In this document: positions 1 through 8,544 of the stretch, in pieces
How the letters are laid out: every line of letters starts with the position of its first letter
Numbering within the stretch: position 1 is the stretch's first letter
NCBI GenBank assembly: GCA_947470805.1
Contig: CANIVU010000004.1
Location: 1-64,000, forward strand
Reading direction: 5' to 3'
DNA from: Acidobacteriota bacterium
GTDB lineage: Bacteria; Acidobacteriota; Terriglobia; Bryobacterales; Bryobacteraceae
Length of the DNA stretch: 64,000 nucleotides
The notes under the pieces: model-generated
What the model was told of the DNA's origin: nothing
The model's database searches: none
Seen by the model: only the letters and a program-made list of their open reading frames with translations
Made by a program: the position numbers and the translations under genes

Positions 1-825
1 TCGGAGGTGACGCGGAGCTATGTGACGCCGGTGGTGTTGACGCCGAAGTCGGGACCGGACGAGTTGATTGTGCCGGGCGCCTATCAGGTGACTGGGTACA
101 ACGCGGCGACGGGCGAGAAGCTGTGGTGGGTGCGCGGGTTTTCGTGGCAGCCGAAGTCGGTGCCGGTCATCGCGGATGGCGTCATCTACGTGCACGGCTG
201 GGAGGGCGGGGGTGAGGCGGAGGCGCCGACGGAGACGCCCACTTGGGCGGAGGCGCTGGCGCTTTATGACGCGAATAAAGATGGGCGGATTGTGCAGGAC
301 GAGATTGACCCGAAGATGCAGAAGAGTTTCTATCTGCTGGATCTGGACAGCAAGGGCTATCTGGTTCCGCGGGACTGGGAGTTTTATCGGGCGCGGCGGG
401 CGGCGCGGAATACCCTCCTTGCGATCCGGCATGGCGGGCGCGGGGATTTGACGGGTACGGCGGTGGTGTGGCGGATGCAGAAGTTTTTGCCGAATGTGCC
501 GTCGCCGCTGGTTCATGGCGGGGTGGTGTATCTGGTGAAGGATGGGGGGATCTTTTCTTCGGTTGACGCGAAGACCGGTGAGATCTTGAAGCAGGGGCGG
601 TTGGCGGGGGCGCTGGACACGTATTATTCGTCGCCGGTGGTGGCGGCGGGGAAGATCTATCTGTTCAGCCAGAGCGGCGTGGGGACGGTGTTGAAGGCCG
701 GGGCGCAGTGGGAGGCGCTGGCGGTGAATGATATGGACGAGCCGGTGTTTGCGACGCCGGCGTTTGTGGATGACCGGATGTATGTGCGGACGCGCGGTGC
801 GCTGTACTGTTTCCAGGCTGAGTAG
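1..825 (+). CDS. PQQ-like beta-propeller protein with EF-hand-like insert, 5' truncated
   Basis: The reading frame is open from the first base, so the N-terminus lies outside the window; 274 residues remain. Propeller blades are seen as recurring motifs such as YNAATGEKLWWVRG (near base 97) and VDAKTGEILKQG (near base 560), the pattern of PQQ-dehydrogenase/BamB-like repeats. Between them are two calcium-loop-like stretches, DANKDGRIVQDE (near base 268) and DLDSKGYLVPRDWE (near base 340), which resemble an EF-hand pair inserted in the propeller. No enzyme active site is visible, so a structural, binding or assembly role is as likely as a dehydrogenase. The next gene starts 3 bases after its stop, so it probably belongs to the same operon as the following exported proteins. 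Confidence 0.75.
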   Translation, partial: SEVTRSYVTPVVLTPKSGPDELIVPGAYQVTGYNAATGEKLWWVRGFSWQPKSVPVIADGVIYVHGWEGGGEAEAPTETPTWAEALALYDANKDGRIVQDEIDPKMQKSFYLLDLDSKGYLVPRDWEFYRARRAARNTLLAIRHGGRGDLTGTAVVWRMQKFLPNVPSPLVHGGVVYLVKDGGIFSSVDAKTGEILKQGRLAGALDTYYSSPVVAAGKIYLFSQSGVGTVLKAGAQWEALAVNDMDEPVFATPAFVDDRMYVRTRGALYCFQAE

Positions 826-828
826 ACT

Positions 829-3588
829 ATGCGGACCTTTCTCCTGCTTCTGATTCCGGCGTGTTTTGGCGGTACGGCGCTGCGCGATTTGCCGTTGCAT
901 TTTGAGGCCGACGGGCGGGGCGCGTTTGCGGCTTCGGGGCTGCGGTTGACGCCGGGGCGGGCGGAGTTCCAGGTCGGCGGCGGGACGGTGACGATGGACG
1001 TTGTAGGCGCGCGCCGGGACGCGGTGATGGTGGGCGTGGAGGCGCTTGCGGGGAAGAGCAACTATCTGATTGGGAACGACCCGCGGCAGTGGCGGACGGG
1101 GGTGGCGCACTTCCGGCGGGTGCGGGCGCGTGGGGTTTACGCGGGCATCGATGTGGATTACTACGTGCAGGGGCGGCAGGTGGAGTTTGACTTTGTTGTG
1201 GCTCCTGGGGCGGACCCTGGCGGGATTCGACTGCGGTTTGCGGGGGCGCGGCCGCGGGTGGATGCGGTGGGCGATTTGGTGTTGGGTGAGGTGCGGTTGC
1301 AGAAGCCGGTGCTCTACCAGATGGCGGGCGCGCGGCGGGTTCCGGTGGAGGGGGCGTACCGGGTGAACGGCGATGGGACGGTGGGTTTTTCGGTGGGGCG
1401 GTATGACCGGAGGCGGGGGCTGGTGATTGACCCGGTGTTGGCGTATTCGACGCTGCTGGCCGCGTCGAGCGCGGCGGTGTTGGGCGTGGCCGTGGACGCG
1501 GCGGGGAACACGTATCTAACAGGCGAGACGGGGAGCGTGTTTCGCACGGTGGGCGCGTTGCAACCCTCGCTGAACGCGGGGCGGGCGGCGTTTGTGGCGA
1601 AGCTGAACGCGACGGGTACCGAATTGCTCTACGCCACGTTTTTGACGGGGACGCAGACGGAGAGCGGGGCGGCGGTGAGCACGTTGGGCGTTCGCATTGC
1701 GGTGGACCGGGCGGGGAGCGCGTATGTGGTGGGGACGACGAACAGTACCAATTTTCCGGTGACGGCGGGGACGGTGCAGCCGATTAACAAGGGCGGGGTG
1801 GACCTGTTTGTTTCCAAGCTGAACCCGACGGGCACGGCGCTCGTGTATTCGAGCTACCTGGGTGGCGCGCAGGACGAGGATGCGACCGTTGGCATTCCGG
1901 ACATCGCGGTGGACGCGGCGGGGGGCGCGTATGTGACGGCGGGGACGGCGTCGCGCAATTTTCCGGTGACGAACGGGGCGTGGCAGACGGCGTATGGCGG
2001 CGGGGCGTTGGATGGATTTGTGGCGAAGTTTGACGTGCTGGGTTCGACGCTGGTGTTCTCGACGTTCGTGGGGGCGGCGGGGACCGATGCGGGCACGGCG
2101 ATTGCAGTGGATGGTGCGGGGGCTGTGTATGTAGCCGGGGTGACGGATTCGGCGGGGTTTCCGCGGAGCGCGGGGGCGGCGCAGACCGCGTATGGCGGCG
2201 GGGGGAGCGATGCGTTTTTGGTGAAGCTGAACGCTTCGGGCAATGGGATGGCATACGCGACGCTGGCCGGTGGGAGCGGCGGGGACGCGGCGCTGGGGCT
2301 GGCGGTAGACGCGGGCGGGAACGCGTATTTGAGCGGTTACACCGATTCGGCGAACTACCCGGTGACGGCGCAGGCGGCGCGGCGGACGGGGGCGCTGACG
2401 GAGGCGTTTGTGACGAAGGTGAATCCGCAGGGGGCGTTTGTGTATTCGACGCTGGTGGGCGGGAGCGGGTACGAGTCGGCGAACGCCGTGGTGGTGGACG
2501 GGCAGGGCAACGCGTATGTGGCTGGCTCGACAACCTCGACGGACTTTCCGGTGACCGGGGACGGGTTTCAAACGGGGCTGGGTTTGCGACGGCGGGGGGC
2601 GGGGGCGACGGCGTCGGCCGGGTTTGTGGCGCGGCTGAACGCGGCGGGGACGGCGATCACCTATGGGACGTATTTCGGGGGTAGCGCGAGTGACGATATC
2701 AACGATATTGGCTTGGATGGCGCGGGGAATTTATATGTAGGCGGGGCTGCGACGTCGCTGAATTTTCCGCGGACGCTGGGGGCGATGGAGCCGCCGGACC
2801 GGACGGAGTTTACGTCGCCGTTTGTGGCTCGGTTGGATTTTGGGACGCGGGGATCGATGGTGTTGGGATCGGTGGTGAGCGCGGCGAGTTATCAGACGAG
2901 TTCGACGGGTGTGGTGGCGCCGGGGCAGATTGTGGTGCTGTTTGGCAATGAGATCGGCCCGGCGGCGTTGACGACGCTGCGGCTGACGCCGGAGGGACGC
3001 GTGGACACGTTTCTGGGCGGGGTGCGGGTGTTGTTTGACGGGGTTCCGGCGCCGTTGTTGTATGTTTCGGCGAAGCAGTTGAGCGCGGTGGTTCCTTATG
3101 GCGTGGCCCCGAACGGGCGGACGGTGGTGCAGGTGGATTACCAGGGGCTGCGGTCGAACCCGCTGGTGTTGTGGGTGGCGCCGGCGATTGTGGGGATCTT
3201 CACGCAGAACTCTTCGGGGCGGGGCGCGGGGGCGGTGTTGAACCAGGACGGGACGTTGAACACGCCGGAGAATCCGGCGGAGAAGGGCTCCATTGTGGTG
3301 CTGTATGGGACGGGCGAGGGGCGGACGGCGCCGGAGGGCGTGGACGGGAAGGTGACGGGGGAGCCGTTGCCGCGACCGCAGTTGCGGATTCTGGCGCAGG
3401 TGGATAATCGAGTGGCGGAGGTATTGTATGCGGGAGGAGCGCCGGGGTTGGTGGCGGGGGTGTTGCAGATGAACATACGAATACCGGAGACGGCGCGGTC
3501 CGGACCGGCAATTCCGTTGCGGATTGGCGGGATGGACGGGCCGTTTGGGGTGGAACCGAGTGAGAGCGTGACCATTGCGATCAAGTAG
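829..3588 (+). CDS. SBBP-repeat beta-propeller protein with C-terminal TIGR03437 module
   Basis: A 919-residue exported protein with a short hydrophobic leader (about residues 1-18). Residues about 25-200 resemble the N-terminal domain usual in SBBP-repeat proteins (YAGIDVDYYVQG motif). Residues about 205-675 hold repeated units of the type VDAAGNTYLTG...FVAKLN, the SBBP beta-propeller signature, six or more copies. From about residue 680 (VVSAASY, FGNEIGP, VVPYGV, VLYGTGEG, LQMNIRIP) it matches the TIGR03437 module typical of Solibacter relatives. No catalytic residues are recognised; surface display or ligand binding is inferred. It starts 3 bases after the propeller gene and its end overlaps the start of the next gene by 14 bases, so the cluster is probably translated in a coupled way. 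Confidence 0.85.
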   Translation: MRTFLLLLIPACFGGTALRDLPLHFEADGRGAFAASGLRLTPGRAEFQVGGGTVTMDVVGARRDAVMVGVEALAGKSNYLIGNDPRQWRTGVAHFRRVRARGVYAGIDVDYYVQGRQVEFDFVVAPGADPGGIRLRFAGARPRVDAVGDLVLGEVRLQKPVLYQMAGARRVPVEGAYRVNGDGTVGFSVGRYDRRRGLVIDPVLAYSTLLAASSAAVLGVAVDAAGNTYLTGETGSVFRTVGALQPSLNAGRAAFVAKLNATGTELLYATFLTGTQTESGAAVSTLGVRIAVDRAGSAYVVGTTNSTNFPVTAGTVQPINKGGVDLFVSKLNPTGTALVYSSYLGGAQDEDATVGIPDIAVDAAGGAYVTAGTASRNFPVTNGAWQTAYGGGALDGFVAKFDVLGSTLVFSTFVGAAGTDAGTAIAVDGAGAVYVAGVTDSAGFPRSAGAAQTAYGGGGSDAFLVKLNASGNGMAYATLAGGSGGDAALGLAVDAGGNAYLSGYTDSANYPVTAQAARRTGALTEAFVTKVNPQGAFVYSTLVGGSGYESANAVVVDGQGNAYVAGSTTSTDFPVTGDGFQTGLGLRRRGAGATASAGFVARLNAAGTAITYGTYFGGSASDDINDIGLDGAGNLYVGGAATSLNFPRTLGAMEPPDRTEFTSPFVARLDFGTRGSMVLGSVVSAASYQTSSTGVVAPGQIVVLFGNEIGPAALTTLRLTPEGRVDTFLGGVRVLFDGVPAPLLYVSAKQLSAVVPYGVAPNGRTVVQVDYQGLRSNPLVLWVAPAIVGIFTQNSSGRGAGAVLNQDGTLNTPENPAEKGSIVVLYGTGEGRTAPEGVDGKVTGEPLPRPQLRILAQVDNRVAEVLYAGGAPGLVAGVLQMNIRIPETARSGPAIPLRIGGMDGPFGVEPSESVTIAIK

Positions 3589-4354
3589 GTTATTAGCGGC
3601 GGTGGTGATGGTGGCTTGCGTGCCGGCGTACGGGATTTCGTTGCGGCGGCGGTTGCCGCATTTTCATCATCAGGCGCAATCGATCGGGACGCGGAACCGG
3701 GTGCATGTGAACCGGTTGATTACCGAGCCGGGCACGTTTGAGATGGAGGTTGGCGCGGGGTTCAGCGAGTACGGGGACAACATTGATCCGGTGCTGTTGA
3801 AGTTCACGGCGGCGGGGGATTCGCTGCTGTTGGGGAAGACCGAATATAGCGTGGGGTTCGATTACTGGCATGGGTCGAACGACGTGACGTTGGCGGCGAA
3901 TTCGTTGTTGTTGGATGGGGAGCGATGGAACGTGAGTGTGGGGCCGACGGTGACGATTGTGCGGCAGGACGGGAGCGGGTTGCGCGCGGGCGGGACGGTG
4001 GTGACGCGGTATGACCGGGGATTGGGGAGCGTGGGCGCGACGGCGACTTGGAGCAAGGCGACGCGGCCGGGGGCGGGGACGCCGGCGGATTTGGCGGCGT
4101 TTGGGCTGGGCGGTGGGGTGCGGTTGGGGAGCGCGGGGTGGCGGGGGAAGTTGACGTTGAACGGGAATGTGTTGAGTGAACATGCGAGCGCGACGCCGGG
4201 GGGGTGGTCGACGTTTGAGGGGTTGGAGTGGGAGTTGACGGGGCGGGTGTCGGCGAACGCGGTGGTGCAGCAGGTGGACTGGGGCGGGGCGAACCGGGAC
4301 AACCAGTTCTTTGTGGGCGTGACGGTGAATTTCGGGCGGGTCAAGTTACACTGA
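3575..4354 (+). CDS. Exported beta-barrel-like protein of unknown function
   Basis: 259 residues. The likely start is a TTG at 3575, inside the end of the upstream gene, because it supplies the basic residues (MRSSR) before the hydrophobic leader; the first in-frame ATG (3608) would remove them. After the leader the protein is rich in alternating polar and aromatic residues and Gly, and ends in VTVNFGRVKLH, reminiscent of outer-membrane beta-barrel strands or of the phenol-degradation MetA-like/transporter-like family. No catalytic motif is seen. It sits between the SBBP protein and a TPR protein with short gaps, so a shared envelope function is plausible but unproven. Confidence 0.6.
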   Translation: MRSSRLLAAVVMVACVPAYGISLRRRLPHFHHQAQSIGTRNRVHVNRLITEPGTFEMEVGAGFSEYGDNIDPVLLKFTAAGDSLLLGKTEYSVGFDYWHGSNDVTLAANSLLLDGERWNVSVGPTVTIVRQDGSGLRAGGTVVTRYDRGLGSVGATATWSKATRPGAGTPADLAAFGLGGGVRLGSAGWRGKLTLNGNVLSEHASATPGGWSTFEGLEWELTGRVSANAVVQQVDWGGANRDNQFFVGVTVNFGRVKLH

Positions 4355-4360
4355 GGGATA

Positions 4361-5434
4361 GTGCGTGTTTTCCCTTTTCTTCTTTTGACGGGTGCGGTTC
4401 TGTTTGGGCAGACGGGCGCCAATCCCCAGTTGGACGCCATTATGGAAGCCGGGCATTGGAAGCGGCTGCGGCAGATGATGGAGGAGAAGCTGAAGGCCAA
4501 TCCGAACGACGCGGCGGCGCGGCTGTGGATGTCGAAGATCAAATCGAGCTTCGGGGATCATAACGGAGCGTTGCTGGAGGCCGAACGGGCGGTGGCGTTG
4601 GACTCAGGGAACGCGGGGGCGCAGGCGCAGTTGGCGGAGGCGTCGGCATTTCTGGCGGACCGGACGGGGCCGATTGCGGCGTTGGGACATGTGCGGCGGA
4701 TGAAGAAGGCGTTGGACGCGGCGTTGGCGATTAACCCGAACGGATTGGACGCGCTGCTGGTTCAGATGATGTTCAGTTGGAAGGCGCCGGCGATTGCGGG
4801 GGGCGATAAGAAAAAGGCCGTGAAGGTTGCTGATCAGATTGTGGCGACGTTGCCGGTGTGGGGGAATTTGGCTCATGCGCGGTTGTTGCAGGATTCCGGC
4901 GACGATGCGGCGATTGAGGGGTGGTTGTTGGGGGCGGTGAAGGCGGACCCGAAGTTTTATAGGGCGCGGATTTCGCTGGCGCGGTTTTACTGTTGCTCGG
5001 CGAAGGTGAAGAAGTTGGATAAGGCGGAGGCGTCGGCGCTGGAGGCGATCCGGATGGACCCGGCGGCGGCGGCGGGGTATGAGGCTTTAGCGTATGTTTA
5101 CGCGGCGGGGCAGCGGTTTGCGGAGTTGGAGGCTTTGTTGGGGCGGGCGGCGAAAGCGGTGCCGGATGACTTCGCGCCGTACTATTTTGCGGCGAACGGG
5201 TTGGTGGACGTGGGGCGGGATTTCCGGCGGGCGGAGCAGTATTTGAACCACTATCTTTCGGGGAATCCTGAGGGGCGTCAGCCGACGCATGCGCAGACGC
5301 GGTTGTTGCTGGCGTCGTTGTACACGAAAGAGGGGCGGAAGGCGGACGCGGTGCGGGAGTTGACGATCGCGTTGCGGCTGCAGCCGGATTTTGAGGCGGC
5401 GAAGGCGGAGTTGAAGCGGATTAAGGCGGGGTAG
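4361..5434 (+). CDS. Exported tetratricopeptide-repeat protein
   Basis: 357 residues from a GTG start 6 bases after the preceding stop. Residues 1-16 form a hydrophobic leader ending in FGQ. The rest is helical and Ala-rich, with repeats such as AARLWMSKIKSSFGDHNGALLEAERAVALDSGN cut into typical TPR helices (positions about 50-85), and further units near 165-235 and 305-350 (ADAVRELTIALRLQPDF). TPR arrays bind protein partners; no enzyme domain is present. Its partner is probably among the exported proteins encoded just upstream. Confidence 0.8.
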   Translation: MRVFPFLLLTGAVLFGQTGANPQLDAIMEAGHWKRLRQMMEEKLKANPNDAAARLWMSKIKSSFGDHNGALLEAERAVALDSGNAGAQAQLAEASAFLADRTGPIAALGHVRRMKKALDAALAINPNGLDALLVQMMFSWKAPAIAGGDKKKAVKVADQIVATLPVWGNLAHARLLQDSGDDAAIEGWLLGAVKADPKFYRARISLARFYCCSAKVKKLDKAEASALEAIRMDPAAAAGYEALAYVYAAGQRFAELEALLGRAAKAVPDDFAPYYFAANGLVDVGRDFRRAEQYLNHYLSGNPEGRQPTHAQTRLLLASLYTKEGRKADAVRELTIALRLQPDFEAAKAELKRIKAG

Positions 5435-5460
5435 GGTTTCCTTCTGCTTCCTTTTCGCTA

Positions 5461-5473
5461 GGTGCCAGGCACC
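5461..5473. repeat. Dispersed palindromic motif GGTGCCAGGCACC
   Basis: A perfect odd palindrome (GGTGCC-A-GGCACC) lies between the converging TPR and decarboxylase genes. A partial copy (GAGCCAGGCACC) follows at 5515-5526, and a longer copy (GGGTGCCAGGCACCC) is at 9523-9537. All are intergenic and next to pyrimidine-rich runs. A short dispersed intergenic repeat is the simplest reading; its function is unknown. Confidence 0.5.
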
Positions 5474-5536
5474 GGGTCGGGTGCTTTTGTGTTTTTGCGG
5501 GTGACTGCTGCCCGGAGCCAGGCACCGATCGCGGGG

Positions 5537-6877
5537 CTATTGTGTTGCTCGGAGGATGCTGGCGAGGGCGGCGTCGACGTCGGCTTCGGTGGTGGCCCAG
5601 GAGGAGACGCTGATGCGCATGGCGACGTGGCCCTGCCATTCGGTTTCGCCGCACCAGCAGATGCCTTCGGCTTGGACGCGGCGCATTACGGCCAGGGTTT
5701 GCTCGGGCGTTCCGAAAGTGACGAGGACCTGGTTGAGTTCCACGTCGTTCAACACGGTGTGGCCGGCGGCGCGGAGGCCGTCGGCGAAGCGGCGGGCGTG
5801 GCTGCAGGTGCGTTCGATGAGCGCGGCCATGCCGGTGCGGCCCTGGGCGCGGATGGCAGCCCAGAGTTCGACACCGCGGGCGCGGCGGGACATCTCCGGC
5901 GTGTAGTGGCAGGGATCGCGGTGGGCGCCGGGGGGCAGATAGGCCGCGTTCATTGTCATGGCGCCGCGGAGGGCTTCGGAGTCGCGGACGAAGGCGAGGC
6001 CACAGTCGTAGCCGACGTTGGGCCATTTGTGGCCGTCGGTGGCCCAGGAGTCGGCTTGGGCGAAGCCGGTGGTGAGATGGCGATATTGGGGCGACATGGC
6101 GGCGAAGAGGCCGAAGGCGCCATCGACGTGGACCCAGGCGCCGGCTTTGTGGGCGGCTTCGCAGATTTCGGCGGCTGGATCGAAGGCGCCGGTGTTGACG
6201 TTGCCGGCCTGGATGCAGACGATGGTGGTTTCGTTGAGCGGGGGGAGGGAGTCGGCGCGCATGCGGCCCTGGCCGTCGACGGGGACGCGGATGACTCGGC
6301 GGCGGCCCAGGCCGAGCATTCCGAGGGCTTTCAGGAGAGAGACGTGGACTTCTCCGCCCACGACAACGGTGATGGGCGGGGCTCCGAAGAGGCCGTCGTT
6401 TTCGACGTCCCAGTTTTGTTTTTGGAGCAGGGCGTGGCGAGCGGCGGCGAGGCCGGTGAAGTTGGCCATGGTGGCGCCGGTGACGACGGCGCCGGCGGCA
6501 TCGGCGGGGAGGTTGAGGAGGCCGCGGAGCCAGGTGAGGGCAGTTTCCTCGAAGATGGCGGCGGCGGGGGACATGACGCGGAGGGCGGCGTTTTGATCCC
6601 AGGTGCTGATCATCCAACTGGCGGCGAGAGCGGCGGGGGTGGTGCCTCCGGTGACGAAGCCGAAGAAGCGGCCGCCCTGGGAGGCGACGGTGGCGGGGGA
6701 GCCGAATTGATCGAGGTCGGCGAGGACGGTTTCGGCGGCGGTGGGAGTTTCGGGGAGCTCTGTTTTTATGGCCGTTTCGAGGGCGGCGATGGACTCCGGT
6801 GTGGGGGTGACGCGGCGGTCGTGGATGGAGTTGAGATAGAGATTCGCGCGGCGAGCGGCGTCTTGGAGGAGGTCCAT
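5537..6877 (-). CDS. PLP-dependent aminotransferase/decarboxylase (group II type)
   Basis: 446 residues, a normal length for the pyridoxal-phosphate group II decarboxylase family. The PLP lysine motif ATDGHKWPN is at about residues 276-284, and the cofactor-binding Asp motif HVDGAFG at about 243-249. ASQGGRFFGFVTGG near residue 65 and GATMANFTGL near 135 are also family-typical. The family decarboxylates aromatic amino acids, glutamate or related compounds; the substrate cannot be read from the sequence. The gene follows DUF1697 by 26 bases on the same strand and may share its transcript. Cytosolic. Confidence 0.85.
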   Translation of the reverse strand: MDLLQDAARRANLYLNSIHDRRVTPTPESIAALETAIKTELPETPTAAETVLADLDQFGSPATVASQGGRFFGFVTGGTTPAALAASWMISTWDQNAALRVMSPAAAIFEETALTWLRGLLNLPADAAGAVVTGATMANFTGLAAARHALLQKQNWDVENDGLFGAPPITVVVGGEVHVSLLKALGMLGLGRRRVIRVPVDGQGRMRADSLPPLNETTIVCIQAGNVNTGAFDPAAEICEAAHKAGAWVHVDGAFGLFAAMSPQYRHLTTGFAQADSWATDGHKWPNVGYDCGLAFVRDSEALRGAMTMNAAYLPPGAHRDPCHYTPEMSRRARGVELWAAIRAQGRTGMAALIERTCSHARRFADGLRAAGHTVLNDVELNQVLVTFGTPEQTLAVMRRVQAEGICWCGETEWQGHVAMRISVSSWATTEADVDAALASILRATQ

Positions 6878-6903
6878 TTGTTTAGTGTAGTGCGCGGGGT
6901 GTT

Positions 6904-7422
6904 TTAGAGGGACAGGAGGGCCTGGACGGTGTTCCAGTTGCGGCCGGTGCCGGTGACTTTTAGAGTGCGTTCGATCTTGGCCATGGGGAGCTTGGAGACG
7001 CCCTGGCCGTTGGGGAAATAGATGATCATTTCCTGGTTTTGGAAGGTGATTTGTTCGGGGGTGATTTGCATCGCTTCGACGGCGGCGATGGTCTCCGCTG
7101 TTGGGGTGGCGGTGAGGAAGACGACGACTACTTTCTTCGGATCTTCGGTGGGGAAAGGGTTGTTGGCGGTTAGCGTTTCCAGATCCTCGCGGGTGCGGAT
7201 GACGGCGAAGGTTTTGACGTTGAATTCGCGCGTGATGGCTTCGGCCAGGCGGGTGGCTTCGTCGGTGCGTTTGGAATCGAAGACGATGTTGCCGCTTTGG
7301 ATGTAGGTGCGGACGTTCTTCATGCCGAGGGATTCGCAGAGCTCGCGGAGGGGGGCCATTTTGACGGTGGTGGAGGCGCCGAGGTTGATGCCGCGGAGGA
7401 GGGCGATTTGGGTGGGCACCAT
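6904..7422 (-). CDS. DUF1697 family protein
   Basis: 172 residues from the ATG at 7422. The frame stays open upstream, but the family begins at this residue (M..QIALLRGINLGA), so the longer version is rejected. Family-typical blocks are IALLRGINLG (6-15), GMKNVRTYIQSGNIVF (about 34-49) and the conserved C-terminal region KLPMAKIERTLKVTGTGRNWNT. DUF1697 proteins are small cytosolic proteins of unknown biochemical role. The gene is divergent from the toroid pair, with a 69-base shared upstream region, and is followed by the decarboxylase after 26 bases. Confidence 0.85.
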   Translation of the reverse strand: MVPTQIALLRGINLGASTTVKMAPLRELCESLGMKNVRTYIQSGNIVFDSKRTDEATRLAEAITREFNVKTFAVIRTREDLETLTANNPFPTEDPKKVVVVFLTATPTAETIAAVEAMQITPEQITFQNQEMIIYFPNGQGVSKLPMAKIERTLKVTGTGRNWNTVQALLSL

Positions 7423-7491
7423 TTCAGGATAAGTATTTTTGAAAGGATCGGGCTGGTGGTGAGATTTCCAGACTGAAGGAGATCGAACACT

Positions 7492-8544
7492 ATGCGAATT
7501 GCTTTTTTGGCGGCCTTCGTGGCGGCCACGTTGATGGGTGGGCCGGTGGAGCGGGGGCTGCAATGGCTGGCCTCGACGCAGGGGCCTGATGGGGGGTGGG
7601 GACAGGACGGGGGCGCGACGTCGCACGTGCGGCAGGGGGAGCGGTTGGAGACGAACTCCAACGATGTGGCGAACACGGCGGCGGCGCTGCTGGCGTTGAC
7701 GCACGGGGGTGTGAAGGGGTCGCAAATCTGGCGGGGAGTGGCGTTTTTATTGGGGGAGATTGAGCGGGCACCGGAGGCGGGGTTGGCGATTACGGATAAG
7801 CAGGGGTCGCAGATTCAGCGGAAGCTGGGGCCGTATATCGATACGTTTTTGACGTCGATGCTGCTGTCGGAACTGGATGGGCAGATGGAGACCGCGGCGC
7901 AGAACAAGCGGCTGCGGGCGGGGCTGGAGAAGTGCGTACGGAAGATTGAGGGGGCGCAGATGAAGGACGGGAGTTGGAACCACGAGGGCGGGTGGGCTCC
8001 GATTTTGGGGACGTCGATGGCGTCGCGGAGTTTGTATCAGGCGCGGGATAAGGGTGTGGCGGTGAAGGAGGGGGCGATGAAGCGGGTGGATGATTACACG
8101 CAGAATAACGCGCGGCAGATTGTGGCGAATGCGGCGGCTCCGGTGGTGGTTGGCGCGCGGCCGGCGGCTGTGAGCGGGGCGGGGGCGGGGGTGGCGCTTT
8201 ATGACCGGGCGCAGACGTTGGAGCAGTTGAGCCGGACGGAGGGGGACCGGAAGGCGAATGCGAAGGCGATATCGACGATCGCCAATGAAATGGCGCGCCC
8301 GGAGATGATCAACGGGTTCGGGTCGATGGGCGGGGAGGAGTATTTTTCGTACCTGAATATCTCCGATAGTTTGCGGCGCGTGGGCGGGCCGGCGTGGGAG
8401 AAGTGGAACCGGGAGATCACGGCGAAGCTGGTGCAGTTGCAGAACGCCGATGGCACTTGGGCGGGGCATCACTGCATTACGGGGCGGGTGGCGGTGACGA
8501 GCGCGGCGGTGTTGACGCTGACGGCAGACCGGGGGCGGCGATGA
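7492..8544 (+). CDS. Exported alpha/alpha-toroid protein, prenyltransferase/squalene-cyclase-like
   Basis: 350 residues with a leader at 1-16 and a good ribosome site (GAAGGAG) ahead of the ATG. QW-like toroid motifs are visible: GPDGGWG (31-37), DGSWNHEGGW (159-168) and NADGTWAG (about 318-325), each after a helix. The DxDD acid motif of squalene-hopene cyclases and the zinc ligands of protein prenyltransferases are not seen, so enzymatic cyclisation is unlikely; such proteins are usually annotated prenyltransferase/squalene oxidase-repeat proteins. The next gene overlaps its stop (ATGA) and encodes a second toroid, suggesting the two act together outside the cytoplasm. Confidence 0.75.
   Translation: MRIAFLAAFVAATLMGGPVERGLQWLASTQGPDGGWGQDGGATSHVRQGERLETNSNDVANTAAALLALTHGGVKGSQIWRGVAFLLGEIERAPEAGLAITDKQGSQIQRKLGPYIDTFLTSMLLSELDGQMETAAQNKRLRAGLEKCVRKIEGAQMKDGSWNHEGGWAPILGTSMASRSLYQARDKGVAVKEGAMKRVDDYTQNNARQIVANAAAPVVVGARPAAVSGAGAGVALYDRAQTLEQLSRTEGDRKANAKAISTIANEMARPEMINGFGSMGGEEYFSYLNISDSLRRVGGPAWEKWNREITAKLVQLQNADGTWAGHHCITGRVAVTSAAVLTLTADRGRR

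Noticed and set aside
5462-6907. Long + strand frame (481 codons) rich in Gly, Asp and Glu
   Set aside because: It is the antisense shadow of the PLP decarboxylase gene; the minus frame has clear family motifs.
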